A DNA stretch of 64,000 nt from Bacillota bacterium (lineage in GTDB: Bacteria; Bacillota; Clostridia; Lachnospirales; Lachnospiraceae): positions 1 through 64,000 of the forward strand of contig JAEZFK010000073.1 in assembly GCA_023437715.1 (NCBI GenBank), in the 5' to 3' direction. The translations under genes were made by a program, and so were the position numbers. Every line of letters starts with the position of its first letter. The stretch's first letter is position 1. Below the pieces are notes generated by a model that did not search any database, was not told the DNA's origin, and saw only the letters and a list, made by a program, of their open reading frames with translations. Below, in pieces: positions 7,656-14,596 of this stretch.

Positions 7656-9086
7656 ATGAATGCAAAGCAGGAAATGGAACAATTGATTGAGAATAAGAAA
7701 CAGCTTTTTACTGAGGCCTCCGACCAGATCTGGGACGCCAACGAAACCCGGTTTCAAACGGAAAAATCAGCTGAAAGCCTTTGCCGTGTTCTGGAGAAAG
7801 AGGGGTTTTCCATTGAAAAAGGCATATCTCATATGGAAAGTGCCTTTATTGCCTCCTACGGCAGCGGAAAGCCGGTAATCGGAATTCTGGCAGAATATGA
7901 CGCTCTGGCAAACCTAAGCCAGGTTGCAGGTCTGGCAGAGAAAAAGGCCTGGGTGGAAGGGGGAAACGGCCACGGCTGCGGACATAACCTGCTGGGCGGA
8001 GGGGCCCTTGCGGGAGCTGTGGGCATTAAGGATTATATGGAAGCCCACAAAATTCCCGGAACCATACAGCTTTTCGGATGTCCGGCTGAGGAAAGCGGCT
8101 ACGGCAAGTCATTTATGGCAAGGGACGGGGTTTTTGACCATTTAGACGCTGCCCTCACCTGGCATCCCATGGATTCTTCCGGTATCTGGAGCAGCAGCAG
8201 CCTTGCGGTTTATCAGGTTTACTATAATTTTAAGGGAATTGCAGCCCATGCGGCAGCCGCGCCTGAGCTGGGAAGAAGTGCCCTGGATGCTGCAGAGCTG
8301 ATGAACATCGGCGTTCAGTTCTTACGGGAGCACATTGTGGAAACGGCCCGCATTCATTACGCATTTATCGATGCCGGCGGCGTATCAGCCAATGTGGTGC
8401 AGCCAAGCGCCAGTCTCTACTATTTTATCCGTGCGAAAAAGCTGGAGGAAGCCAAAACCATTTTTGACCGTGTCAGTAAGATTGCAGAGGGCGCAGCCAT
8501 GATGACGGAAACAGAGCTTGAGATCGTATTTGATTCCGCATGCGCCAACTATATTCCAAACAGGGCCCTGTCCTGCGCCATGAATGAAAACCTCATCGCT
8601 CACGGCTCCCTGAACTTAACGAAAGAGGAAACAGAATACGAAAAAGCTTATTTCAATACGATTTCCGAGGCTGCAAAGCAGGGCCTCTATAACAGGGCCA
8701 GAAATCTTTTCCCGGATTTACCGGAGGAAGAGATTGTAAAGCTGGCCCAGAGCCCCATTTTTGACCTCCCCGCTCCTCTGCATTTCTCCGACGCCACTTC
8801 CGGTTCCACCGATGTGGGCGATGTCAGCTGGGTGGTGCCCACCGCTCAGGTATTTTTAGGATGCGAGCCCCAGGGAACTGCGCCCCACTCCTGGCAATGG
8901 GTGGCAAACGGTAAATCCTCTGTGGCCCATAAGGGCCTGCTAGCAGCCGGTAAGGTCCTTGCTGCTACGGCCTATGACCTGCTGACCGATCCTGAGCTGC
9001 TGAAAAAGGCGCAGGAAGAGCATAAGAAAATGCTGAACGGCAAGGCCTATAAATCCGGTATTCCGGCAGACGTGCTGCCCCGCTGA
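7656..9086 (+). CDS. M20-family amidohydrolase, p-aminobenzoyl-glutamate hydrolase subunit B-like
   Basis: A 476-residue cytosolic metallo-amidohydrolase. Metal-site motifs are visible: LAEYDALA, GHGCGHNLLGGGAL, PAEESGYGKS and the late GSTDVGDVSW segment; a dimerisation insert with KGIAAHAAAAPELG lies in the middle. Length and motif order match AbgB-type enzymes that hydrolyse aminobenzoyl-glutamate or related N-acyl amino acids. Start ATG 7656 follows AAAGGGTGTG. It stands alone between terminators, so no pathway context narrows the substrate. Confidence 0.85.
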   Translation: MNAKQEMEQLIENKKQLFTEASDQIWDANETRFQTEKSAESLCRVLEKEGFSIEKGISHMESAFIASYGSGKPVIGILAEYDALANLSQVAGLAEKKAWVEGGNGHGCGHNLLGGGALAGAVGIKDYMEAHKIPGTIQLFGCPAEESGYGKSFMARDGVFDHLDAALTWHPMDSSGIWSSSSLAVYQVYYNFKGIAAHAAAAPELGRSALDAAELMNIGVQFLREHIVETARIHYAFIDAGGVSANVVQPSASLYYFIRAKKLEEAKTIFDRVSKIAEGAAMMTETELEIVFDSACANYIPNRALSCAMNENLIAHGSLNLTKEETEYEKAYFNTISEAAKQGLYNRARNLFPDLPEEEIVKLAQSPIFDLPAPLHFSDATSGSTDVGDVSWVVPTAQVFLGCEPQGTAPHSWQWVANGKSSVAHKGLLAAGKVLAATAYDLLTDPELLKKAQEEHKKMLNGKAYKSGIPADVLPR

Positions 9087-9090
9087 TCCA

Positions 9091-9118
9091 TAAATATACT
9101 ATAATAAATATACTATAA
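9091..9118. repeat. Perfect 14-bp tandem duplication
   Basis: TAAATATACTATAA occurs twice head-to-tail directly after the amidohydrolase stop codon. It is AT-rich and has no clear function; the following 130 bases contain nothing else I can assign. Confidence 0.7.
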
Positions 9119-9246
9119 GGTTGTTCACAGTATGGTCATATTTCTTTTACAGCCAGGTCAAACTTTCTTCATATTTAACCGGTATACTAAAAACATCAGA
9201 AAAAGATGTTGCCAACATACTTTGTGATAAAATTTTTTTCATAATT

Positions 9247-9284
9247 GCCGGTATCCTGCGAGAGGATACCGGCTCCTCCCTTTT
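9247..9284 (+). terminator. Terminator between the amidohydrolase and Rrf2 genes
   Basis: An 11-bp perfect stem (GCCGGTATCCT 9247-9257 with AGGATACCGGC 9263-9273) is followed by TCCTCCCTTTTTT. It ends transcription from the left; it may also serve the convergent Rrf2 gene. Confidence 0.75.
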
Positions 9285-9728
9285 TTAGGGAGATTTTTTT
9301 TCATCCACTCTCTCCTGCAATTCTTTCCTGATGGTTTCCAGAGTCACTGAGGAAAGCTCCTCCTTCATGGCGTCCACCGCATCCTCAAAATGTCCCCGCA
9401 GCAGGCTCCGGATATTGCCTCCGACCGGGCAGCTTCCTGACATATTGGCATGAAATTTGAAGATCTCTTCCGTCTTGTCCGTTTCAACCGCCGTATAAAT
9501 ATCCCAAAGGGATATCTCTTCCGCCGGCTTCGCAAGGACCGTATCTCCCCGTCCCGCCTTTACATCCAGCAACCCCGCCCTTTTCAGCTTGGTGAATATA
9601 TTCCGGATGATTACAGCATTACAGCCTGCGCTTTCTGCAACCATATCGCTTGTTATCTTTACATCGGGAAAGCTCACAATCATGAGCAGGGAATGAACCG
9701 CAATGGGAAACTGTGTGCTGACACGCAT
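9285..9728 (-). CDS. Rrf2-family transcriptional regulator
   Basis: A 147-residue winged-helix protein starting MRVSTQFPIAVHSLLMI, the classic Rrf2 opening. Residues around 25-55 (ITSDMVAESAGCNAVIIRNIFTKLKRAGLL) form the recognition helix-turn-helix. It lacks the three spaced cysteines of IscR/NsrR-type iron-sulfur members, having single cysteines near 35 and 100, so it is closer to the YwnA-type branch. It is divergent from a nitroreductase gene with overlapping palindromes, so it most likely represses both that gene and itself. Confidence 0.88.
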   Translation of the reverse strand: MRVSTQFPIAVHSLLMIVSFPDVKITSDMVAESAGCNAVIIRNIFTKLKRAGLLDVKAGRGDTVLAKPAEEISLWDIYTAVETDKTEEIFKFHANMSGSCPVGGNIRSLLRGHFEDAVDAMKEELSSVTLETIRKELQERVDEKKSP

Positions 9729-9754
9729 CTGACCTTCACCTCTTTTCTTCTTTC

Positions 9755-9841
9755 ATTGTATCATAATTTATAAAAAACTTCAATTGTAATCATTGACATT
9801 ACAATAATTCAGTGATAATATTGTAACATAAATCATTACAA
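9755..9841. promoter_or_regulatory. Divergent promoters with two Rrf2-type operators
   Basis: The plus promoter is TTGACA (9793-9798)-N17-TAATAT (9816-9821). The minus promoter is TTGAAG (9783-9778)-N17-TACAAT (9760-9755). A perfect palindrome ATTGTAAT-N7-ATTACAAT at 9783-9805 covers both -35 boxes, and a second, TTGTAA-N9-TTACAA at 9821-9841, covers the start of the nitroreductase transcript. This is a direct layout for repression and autoregulation by the Rrf2 protein. Confidence 0.8.
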
Positions 9842-9856
9842 AAGGAGTGTGTTCAA

Positions 9857-10378
9857 ATGGAAACAAATAAAGTTATTGCAGCAAGAAAATCCGTAAGAGC
9901 CTACAAAGGAGAACAGCTGCCGGAGGAAATTCTGAATAATATTCTGGCCGCAGGATGTGCAGCGCCGGTGGGCATGGGCAGGTATGACACTCTTCATTTG
10001 ACCCTGGTCCAGGATAAGGAAGCCCTGGGTAAGCTGTCCGGCGGGGTAGCCCAGGCCACAAACCGCCAGGGAGACCCCTTCTACGGTGCTCCTGCAGTAG
10101 TCCTTATCTCCTCAAAGGAAGCACAGGTTCCCGGAATTGACTATGTCAACGCAGGCTGTATTGCCGAAAATATGATGCTGGCAGCGGTTGATAAAGGCAT
10201 TGGCAGCGTTATCGTATGGGCCGCAGGTATGACGGTAGAGGCAGACGCAGACTTAAAGAAGAGCCTTGCCGTTCCGGAGGGCTATAAGGCACTCTTCAGC
10301 GTGGCCCTTGGTCATGCGGCAGCAGAGGAACAGACAGAGAAAGATTTGAAAATTACCATTGATATGAACCGTATCTAA
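9857..10378 (+). CDS. Nitroreductase-family flavoprotein
   Basis: A compact 173-residue NAD(P)H/FMN nitroreductase fold protein. The N-terminal RKSVRAYKGEQLPEEIL and the central AGCIAENMMLAAVDKGIGSV region are the usual FMN-binding features. Start ATG 9857 has AAAAGGAGTG upstream. It is monocistronic, closed by a strong terminator, and placed under the divergent Rrf2 regulator, suggesting induction by an electrophile, nitro compound or redox signal. The true electron acceptor is unknown. Confidence 0.88.
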   Translation: METNKVIAARKSVRAYKGEQLPEEILNNILAAGCAAPVGMGRYDTLHLTLVQDKEALGKLSGGVAQATNRQGDPFYGAPAVVLISSKEAQVPGIDYVNAGCIAENMMLAAVDKGIGSVIVWAAGMTVEADADLKKSLAVPEGYKALFSVALGHAAAEEQTEKDLKITIDMNRI

Positions 10379-10394
10379 AGTGATGTGACTGTAT

Positions 10395-10441
10395 AAAAGC
10401 CTGCCCTGCATGGATTATTTCATGGCCAGGGCAGGCTTTTT
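10395..10441 (+). terminator. Terminator of the nitroreductase gene
   Basis: Ten-bp stem GCCTGCCCTG (10399-10408) with CAGGGCAGGC (10427-10436), preceded by AAAA and followed by five T. Confidence 0.9.
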
Positions 10442-10453
10442 ACCGCTTCGGAA

Positions 10454-10636
10454 TTATATCTGCTTTTTCACGATTGAATATTCATCCCCGAATTTAAAAT
10501 GGGGACAGCCGCGGAAGCTGTTGCTTAAAAACCGCATCATTTCATCCTCATCCAGATTGATCCCGCACTCATAGTATTCGTATTCCTCATTATAATTGTA
10601 ATACATGCAGTATTCACAGGTATTTTTCTGAGCCAT
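10454..10636 (-). CDS. Small cysteine-containing protein, DUF6472-like
   Basis: A 60-residue acidic, Tyr-rich protein with a CEYCMYY motif near the start, a third cysteine (YYECGIN) and a fourth in RGCPHF: a likely four-cysteine metal knuckle. A longer frame exists upstream to 10771, but the ATG at 10636 has AAGGAGA 9 bases away and gives the compact conserved form remembered from Lachnospiraceae as DUF6472. It follows the acyltransferase gene by 14 bases and is probably co-transcribed. Function unknown. Confidence 0.7.
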   Translation of the reverse strand: MAQKNTCEYCMYYNYNEEYEYYECGINLDEDEMMRFLSNSFRGCPHFKFGDEYSIVKKQI

Positions 10637-10650
10637 GGCAAATTCTCTCC

Positions 10651-11709
10651 TTATCTGCTTTGTTTTCCGGGTCCTAAGCTGCCTGTCCCTCTTTTTAAAA
10701 GCCTTATTACTGTTCCGTCCAGAATCCAGGACAAGGCCAGGGAAATCAGGAAAGTAAGGACTGTACTGCAAAAGATTTCAGGCACATAGAAATGCCTGAC
10801 AGGGGTCATTTCCACCAGCTTTTCGGCAATCTGTCCCAACACAAGATAATGGATTAAGTAAATGGAAAAGCTGTGACGGCTGATAAAGCTGGCAGCCTCT
10901 GCCAGAAAGGGTAGCCGCCGGTTCCCAAACTCTTCAAAGAACAGGAAACCCCCAACAGTCATTGCCGTCATGGTGGGGGCCATATCGTGGATGCCCGGCG
11001 TGAAAGACGGGGTAAAGCATTTCTGAATCATGGTAATGGCAAAGCCGGCAATGCCCAAAAGGGCAAAGGGCAGGTAAGAGCCTCTCCTGTAAAGGCGGCT
11101 GCAGGCGTATCCCAGAATGAAATAGATGAACCAGCCTTTAAATATCATATATTCCAGGCTCTCTCCCATCTCCAGCCCAAGGGAGGGCAAATAGGTGAGA
11201 CACGCCTGGACAATCAGCACCAGAGCCAGAAAAAGCTTTAATTCCTTATCGCTCATGGCTTTCAGCATACGGGACAAAAAAGGCGCGCATAAGTACAGGG
11301 CCATGATGGCATACATAAACCACAGATGAGGGGCCATGGGAATGGTTCCTGTGAGAAGATCTTTGACAAAGGCCCCCAGATGCTCCTGCCAGGTCAGCCG
11401 GTCCTCTCCCAGATATATTTTGTAATACCAGTAATAGATTCCGCTGTAACATGCAAAGGGAATGAAAATAGCCCGGAAGCGGTTCCAATAAAAGCCCGGA
11501 ATATCCTCTGTACCGGATTTTAAGATGAACAGGCCGCTTATCATGAAATAAATGCCCACAAATGCCAGAAGCACCGGAGTAAGGGCCGCGGAGAACAGCC
11601 ATTGCCGGGAATTGACCGCTTCCCCAGGAATGGCGTGAACCATGATGACGGCAAAGACCGCAAGAGCCCTTAGGTAATCATATTGAATTTCCCGTTTTTT
11701 ACGCTCCAT
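10651..11709 (-). CDS. Membrane-bound acyltransferase, OafA/YrhL-like (acyltransferase 3)
   Basis: A 352-residue protein of about ten membrane helices starting with the family signature YDYLRALAVFAVIMVHA, where the histidine is the presumed catalytic residue. A second signature SFSIYLIHYLVLG lies near the C-terminus. Such proteins O-acetylate or O-succinylate cell-surface polysaccharides on the outer face of the membrane. The target glycan is not evident from the neighbours. Confidence 0.88.
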   Translation of the reverse strand: MERKKREIQYDYLRALAVFAVIMVHAIPGEAVNSRQWLFSAALTPVLLAFVGIYFMISGLFILKSGTEDIPGFYWNRFRAIFIPFACYSGIYYWYYKIYLGEDRLTWQEHLGAFVKDLLTGTIPMAPHLWFMYAIMALYLCAPFLSRMLKAMSDKELKLFLALVLIVQACLTYLPSLGLEMGESLEYMIFKGWFIYFILGYACSRLYRRGSYLPFALLGIAGFAITMIQKCFTPSFTPGIHDMAPTMTAMTVGGFLFFEEFGNRRLPFLAEAASFISRHSFSIYLIHYLVLGQIAEKLVEMTPVRHFYVPEIFCSTVLTFLISLALSWILDGTVIRLLKRGTGSLGPGKQSR

Positions 11710-11799
11710 TTTATCGCCTTCCTTTCATCTTTCAGTTCCAGAAAAGTATAGCATATGGGAACCGGTTTTGACAAATTTTTTATTTTACAAAAAAAAGTG

Positions 11800-11828
11800 T
11801 AGACAAACTGAATTTCCTATGGTATTAT
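11800..11828 (+). promoter_or_regulatory. tRNA-Glu promoter
   Basis: TAGACA (11800-11805)-N17-TATTAT (11823-11828), placing transcription start about 25 bases before the mature tRNA. Confidence 0.7.
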
Positions 11829-11858
11829 AATGAAGCTGTCAGAGATGACAGAGAAAAC

Positions 11859-11930
11859 GGCCTATTGGTCAAGCGGTCAAGACGCCGCCCTCTCACGGCG
11901 GAAACCCGAGTTCGATTCTCGGATAGGTCA
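11859..11930 (+). tRNA. tRNA-Glu (anticodon CTC)
   Basis: A complete cloverleaf can be drawn: acceptor GGCCTAT/ATAGGTC, D arm GTC/GAC, anticodon stem CCGCC/GGCGG with loop CTCTCAC, T arm CCGAG/CTCGG with loop TTCGATT, and discriminator A. The CCA end is not encoded. It reads GAG codons. It is a single tRNA gene followed by its own terminator. Confidence 0.95.
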
Positions 11931-11949
11931 TAAAAGTGAGCTTTAAAAA

Positions 11950-11998
11950 GGGTGTTCCAAAAGTCATGAAATGACTTGGGGGATGCCCTCTTCTTTTT
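11950..11998 (+). terminator. Terminator after tRNA-Glu
   Basis: Inner 7-bp stem AAGTCAT/ATGACTT enclosed by GGGTG..CC/GG..GCCC pairs and followed by CTTCTTTTT. Confidence 0.75.
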
Positions 11999-12008
11999 CA
12001 TAAAAATA

Positions 12009-12032
12009 GAGAACGGTTACCACGCCGTTCTC
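12009..12032. other. Small hairpin between terminators
   Basis: GAGAACGG (12009-12016) pairs perfectly with CCGTTCTC (12025-12032). It has no T-tract; no function assigned. Confidence 0.4.
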
Positions 12033-12073
12033 CATTTCCAGGGGTGTCTCCGATATCATAGGCGTCCAAAAAG

Positions 12074-12108
12074 AAAACATGGGCGGAATTCCTCCAAACC
12101 CATGTTTT
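12074..12108 (-). terminator. Bidirectional terminator of the flavodoxin gene
   Basis: Ten-bp perfect stem AAAACATGGG/CCCATGTTTT with A and T runs on both sides, 27 bases past the flavodoxin stop codon on the minus strand. Confidence 0.8.
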
Positions 12109-12134
12109 TTCTTTCCTTTATTTTAAGCTTTCTT

Positions 12135-12557
12135 TTAAGCAAGGGCCTTTCCAAGAGCCACGCACTCTGCTTCTCCGTCTGCGTCAGGAGTATTGTTGCA
12201 GATCACGAAATCATGGGCGAAGACTGCTCCTGCATCCCGGCAGGTTTCCTCCCAGATCCGCATCCACTCTCCGTCGCCCCAGTCATAGGAGCCAAACAAT
12301 ACGATCTTCTTTCCTGAAAGCTTAGGGATGCAGCTGTCAAACATGGGCTGGAACTCTCCGTCTTCCAATTCCTCTGCTCCCATGGCCGGGCAGCCAAAAG
12401 CGATTCCGTCGTATTCATCCATCATGTCTCCGTTAAACTCTGAAGCCGTGAACAGGGACGCATCTGCGCCGCCCTCCTTTGCGCCTTCCAATACCTTATT
12501 GGCCATAGCCTCCGTGTTTCCGGTGGCGCTCCAATATACTACCGCAATTTTACTCAT
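12135..12557 (-). CDS. Flavodoxin
   Basis: A 140-residue short-chain flavodoxin. The FMN phosphate loop is seen as VYWSATGNTEAMANKV at residues about 6-21; the isoalloxazine loops are GCPAMGAEELEDGEF and FGSYDWGDGEWM. It would carry low-potential electrons in place of ferredoxin. It lies downstream of a DUF3793 gene whose promoter region has an iron-regulator-like palindrome, which fits induction of flavodoxin on iron limitation. Confidence 0.95.
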   Translation of the reverse strand: MSKIAVVYWSATGNTEAMANKVLEGAKEGGADASLFTASEFNGDMMDEYDGIAFGCPAMGAEELEDGEFQPMFDSCIPKLSGKKIVLFGSYDWGDGEWMRIWEETCRDAGAVFAHDFVICNNTPDADGEAECVALGKALA

Positions 12558-12713
12558 CTCTCCTACCTCTTTCTTTTTAATCTATATTCTTGTGAAAGCA
12601 ACGGGCCAAGGTTAAGCTTCCTTTACCCTGGCGGCTGCCTGCGGGGTCAAATCCTCCGCGGCCTGCTCACCTTCAGTTTTAATGACCCCGGCCTGCTGCA
12701 GGGTCCGGCTTTC

Positions 12714-13274
12714 TTAAGCCGCCACTGTAAGCTGCCAGACAGATCTTCCGCTCTGCCACAGGCGCGAATACACGGCCCGGCATCTCTGATATCTGGCAAA
12801 TGTTTTGACTGCCTCGCATTCATTGCAGTACACCTTCCAGCACCCAAGGCATTTGCAGTTCTTGCCTTCATTCCGGATGAACCCGATGACATCTCCCAGA
12901 GGGTAGCCTAAAAAAATACCGATCTCATGAGGAAATGATTCTTCCTCTTCCAGCCTTTTTTTCAGCACGCCAAGGGCATAATCCGCGTCCATGTGCTCAT
13001 AGCCGTATTTCTTTAAAAACCTTCCTACTCCGGGCCGGTTCAAATCAGCCTGCAGGCGGTTTTTCCTGAAAACATAGATAAGTGCTTTATTCCTGCGCTT
13101 ATACAGCAGCAGCAGGGTAATTCCTTTTTTTCCAAGCTGACCGTTTAAATCGGACAGCTGTTTTTCCAGTTCTTCTTCTGACGAGAAGGAATGATTGAAC
13201 AGGTTTGCTGTTTTTAACGAAGCTAAAGTTGGGGAACAATGTTCAATTAGATGCCTTTCAAGTAACATATCCAT
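12714..13274 (-). CDS. DUF3793-family protein
   Basis: A 186-residue soluble protein of unknown function. The C-terminal third has a cysteine-rich segment (CKCLGCWKVYCNECEA) and ends LWQSGRSVWQLTVAA, which matches my memory of the DUF3793 family that is often found beside flavodoxin or ferrous-iron transport genes in Clostridia. The frame stays open for 33 more sense codons after the TAA stop (12713-12615), see findings. It is upstream of flavodoxin (157-base gap) and probably shares regulation with it. Confidence 0.75.
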   Translation of the reverse strand: MDMLLERHLIEHCSPTLASLKTANLFNHSFSSEEELEKQLSDLNGQLGKKGITLLLLYKRRNKALIYVFRKNRLQADLNRPGVGRFLKKYGYEHMDADYALGVLKKRLEEEESFPHEIGIFLGYPLGDVIGFIRNEGKNCKCLGCWKVYCNECEAVKTFARYQRCRAVYSRLWQSGRSVWQLTVAA

Positions 13275-13345
13275 ACCTCCACATTTATTATTTGTTTCCC
13301 AGTTTGCTTTTCAAAGGGCCCGGTCATCGATCCTGACGCCATTTG

Positions 13346-13361
13346 GTTAGTTTTGGCTAAC
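13346..13361. promoter_or_regulatory. Inverted repeat near the DUF3793 promoter, DtxR/FeoA-like
   Basis: GTTAG-N6-CTAAC at 13346-13361 contains the TTAG...CTAA half-sites seen in iron-dependent DtxR/IdeR operators. It lies just downstream of a weak minus-strand promoter (TTGATT-N17-TATTAC, near 13397-13370). Regulation of the DUF3793 and flavodoxin genes by iron is inferred. Confidence 0.4.
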
Positions 13362-13527
13362 TAGTATAGTAATATCATAACTTCCGGGATTAATCAATAC
13401 TATTTTTGCTTAATGGGAATTTTTCGCTATATGATATTATCTGCAACAACGGATTGTATTATTTACCAATTTCTGTCAGATTTTCTTCATTCATTTCATA
13501 CTTTTTTTAGACCTTAGTCAAATTTCT

Positions 13528-13556
13528 TTCACATTTTTCCTGTATCATAATAATAT
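13528..13556 (+). promoter_or_regulatory. Promoter of the second candidate RNA
   Basis: TTCACA (13528-13533)-N17-TAATAT (13551-13556), a good vegetative match, with transcription starting near 13563. Confidence 0.6.
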
Positions 13557-13562
13557 AAACAT

Positions 13563-13760
13563 AGAAAAACCTATAGGGTGGCCAGAGCACCGCATACATA
13601 TGTTTTTACTAAGTCGGCGGAGTTGTCCTGAAAGACTTCTTTGCCGGCTCAACCTAAAAAATAATCCGGAACGCTGAAACAGGCTTCCGGAATTTAACAT
13701 AAATGATGAAAGGCTGCTGCCCGGCTGACAAGCAATGTCAGACGGGCAGCGGTCTTTTTT
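13563..13760 (+). ncRNA. Candidate ~200-nt structured RNA with own promoter and terminator
   Basis: The segment has no credible ORF but several strong helices: GGTG/CACC (about 13577-13591), GTCGGC/GCCGGC (about 13613-13648) enclosing a GTC/GAC hairpin, a possible closing helix TAGG/CCTA, and a TCCGGAA/TTCCGGA stem (about 13665-13692). It ends with a very strong terminator: GCTGCCCG plus CTGACA pairing with TGTCAG and CGGGCAGC (13716-13750), then TTTTTT to 13760. It may be an independent small RNA or a terminating riboswitch upstream of the glycosylation island. I could not assign it to c-di-GMP or other known classes by eye. Confidence 0.5.
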
Positions 13761-13848
13761 CGCGTCAATTTCCTTAATACTCCCATGAATTCCGGAGTCA
13801 TTTCTACGATTATGGTTCTCTTCTCCCCCCTGGTTTCTCCCAATTTTC

Positions 13849-13875
13849 ACTTTCTGATTATGTAGACATACTATA
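13849..13875 (+). promoter_or_regulatory. Sigma-K/sigma-E-like (sporulation mother-cell) promoter
   Basis: AC at 13849-13850, a 16-base spacer and CATACTATA at 13867-13875 fit the sigma-K consensus AC-N16/17-CATANNNTA exactly; the -10 also satisfies the related sigma-E pattern. No good vegetative promoter was seen for the first gene of the island. Transcription would start near 13882. Confidence 0.5.
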
Positions 13876-13879
13876 TATA

Positions 13880-13895
13880 AGAAATACGTATTTCT
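13880..13895. promoter_or_regulatory. 16-bp perfect palindrome at the transcription start
   Basis: AGAAATACGTATTTCT is fully self-complementary and sits over the predicted start of the glycosylation-island transcript, a natural position for a regulator-binding site. Confidence 0.5.
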
Positions 13896-13922
13896 AAAAC
13901 CAATAAAAAAGGGGGCCTCATT

Positions 13923-14207
13923 ATGGCTAACTATAGACCTCTTGTGAAAACCATAGGGGCGGCTTCTGCTGTTTCAGCGGAGCTGGTTCCTGCCGATCTT
14001 TCCACCACCAGCTGGGGATTACTTCTGGTAAGAGGAACCGCATTATTTAGCAACACCATTTTACCGAGCGGCGCAGTAGCTGTTTGGGAAAGTACGAGAG
14101 CGACTACTGACACACCAAGCCGTATCACCTTTACAGATGCCAGTGCAACTTATGGAATTACCTGCAGAGCCGGCGTACAGCTTAGATTTAAGTTCTATAG
14201 TCATTAA
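13923..14207 (+). CDS. Small Ala/Ser/Thr-rich protein of unknown function, first gene of the glycosylation island
   Basis: Not recognised. The 94-residue protein has no signal peptide or membrane helix, is rich in Ala, Ser and Thr, and looks like a single beta-rich domain (alternating LLVRGTALF, AVAVWE, RITFTDASATYGIT). The start is supported by an AGGGGG site. A 14-bp hairpin directly after its stop would protect or partly terminate its mRNA, as expected if it is made in larger amounts than the enzymes downstream. With a mother-cell promoter and a sugar pathway behind it, a structural spore-surface protein and possible glycan acceptor is a reasonable guess. Confidence 0.65.
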   Translation: MANYRPLVKTIGAASAVSAELVPADLSTTSWGLLLVRGTALFSNTILPSGAVAVWESTRATTDTPSRITFTDASATYGITCRAGVQLRFKFYSH

Positions 14208-14213
14208 TTTTTC

Positions 14214-14247
14214 AAGAAACTTACCTCTGGTAAGAGGTAAGTTTCTT
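14214..14247 (+). other. 14-bp perfect hairpin after the first island gene
   Basis: AAGAAACTTACCTC (14214-14227) pairs with GAGGTAAGTTTCTT (14234-14247) around a 6-base loop. No T-tract follows, so it is more likely an mRNA-stabilising or partial-attenuation element than a full terminator. Confidence 0.6.
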
Positions 14248-14284
14248 ACCAAAGATATTATTTTATAACAAAGGAGGCAGAGAA

Positions 14285-14596
14285 ATGTCATCAAAAATTA
14301 CGTTTACAGGATGCCAGATCATCTGCTCCCGAATACTGACAGCAGATGTTACATTATCCAATCATGCGTTTATTTTAATTACGGGAATCGTATACAGTCC
14401 CACAGGAAAACCGCTGCCCAATGCAGCAGTTGAAATCCGTTACATCAATGATTCCCACACTCCCTCCACGGAAAAATGTCTGGGCGTAACCTTTACGCTT
14501 TTAGATGGTTCCTATGGAATATCCATGCCCAGAATCAGCGGAGGACAATATAAATTAATTGCTTATTCCCAGGGAGGTTGTTATGAAAAAATATAA
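14285..14596 (+). CDS. Small CarboxypepD_reg-like (beta-sandwich) protein 1
   Basis: A 103-residue protein whose central part (about 33-95, ITGIVYSPTGKPLPNAAVEI ... DGSYGISMP ... YKLIAYS) has the pattern of a single carboxypeptidase-regulatory-like beta-sandwich domain. No signal peptide. AAAGGAGG precedes the start. Its 3' end overlaps the glycosyltransferase start by 14 bases, showing translational coupling. It is paralogous to three other small proteins at 16548, 16871 and 17186. Confidence 0.75.
   Translation: MSSKITFTGCQIICSRILTADVTLSNHAFILITGIVYSPTGKPLPNAAVEIRYINDSHTPSTEKCLGVTFTLLDGSYGISMPRISGGQYKLIAYSQGGCYEKI

Noticed and set aside
11859..12108. Integration site or island boundary at tRNA-Glu
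   Set aside because: No integrase gene or repeat of the tRNA 3' end within the window.
12647..12892. 81-codon minus frame overlapping the DUF3793 gene
   Set aside because: Shadow frame rich in Arg and Pro; no ribosome site.
13563..13760. c-di-GMP riboswitch (class I or II) before the glycosylation island
   Set aside because: The remembered core sequences of both classes are missing, so only an unclassified RNA is reported.
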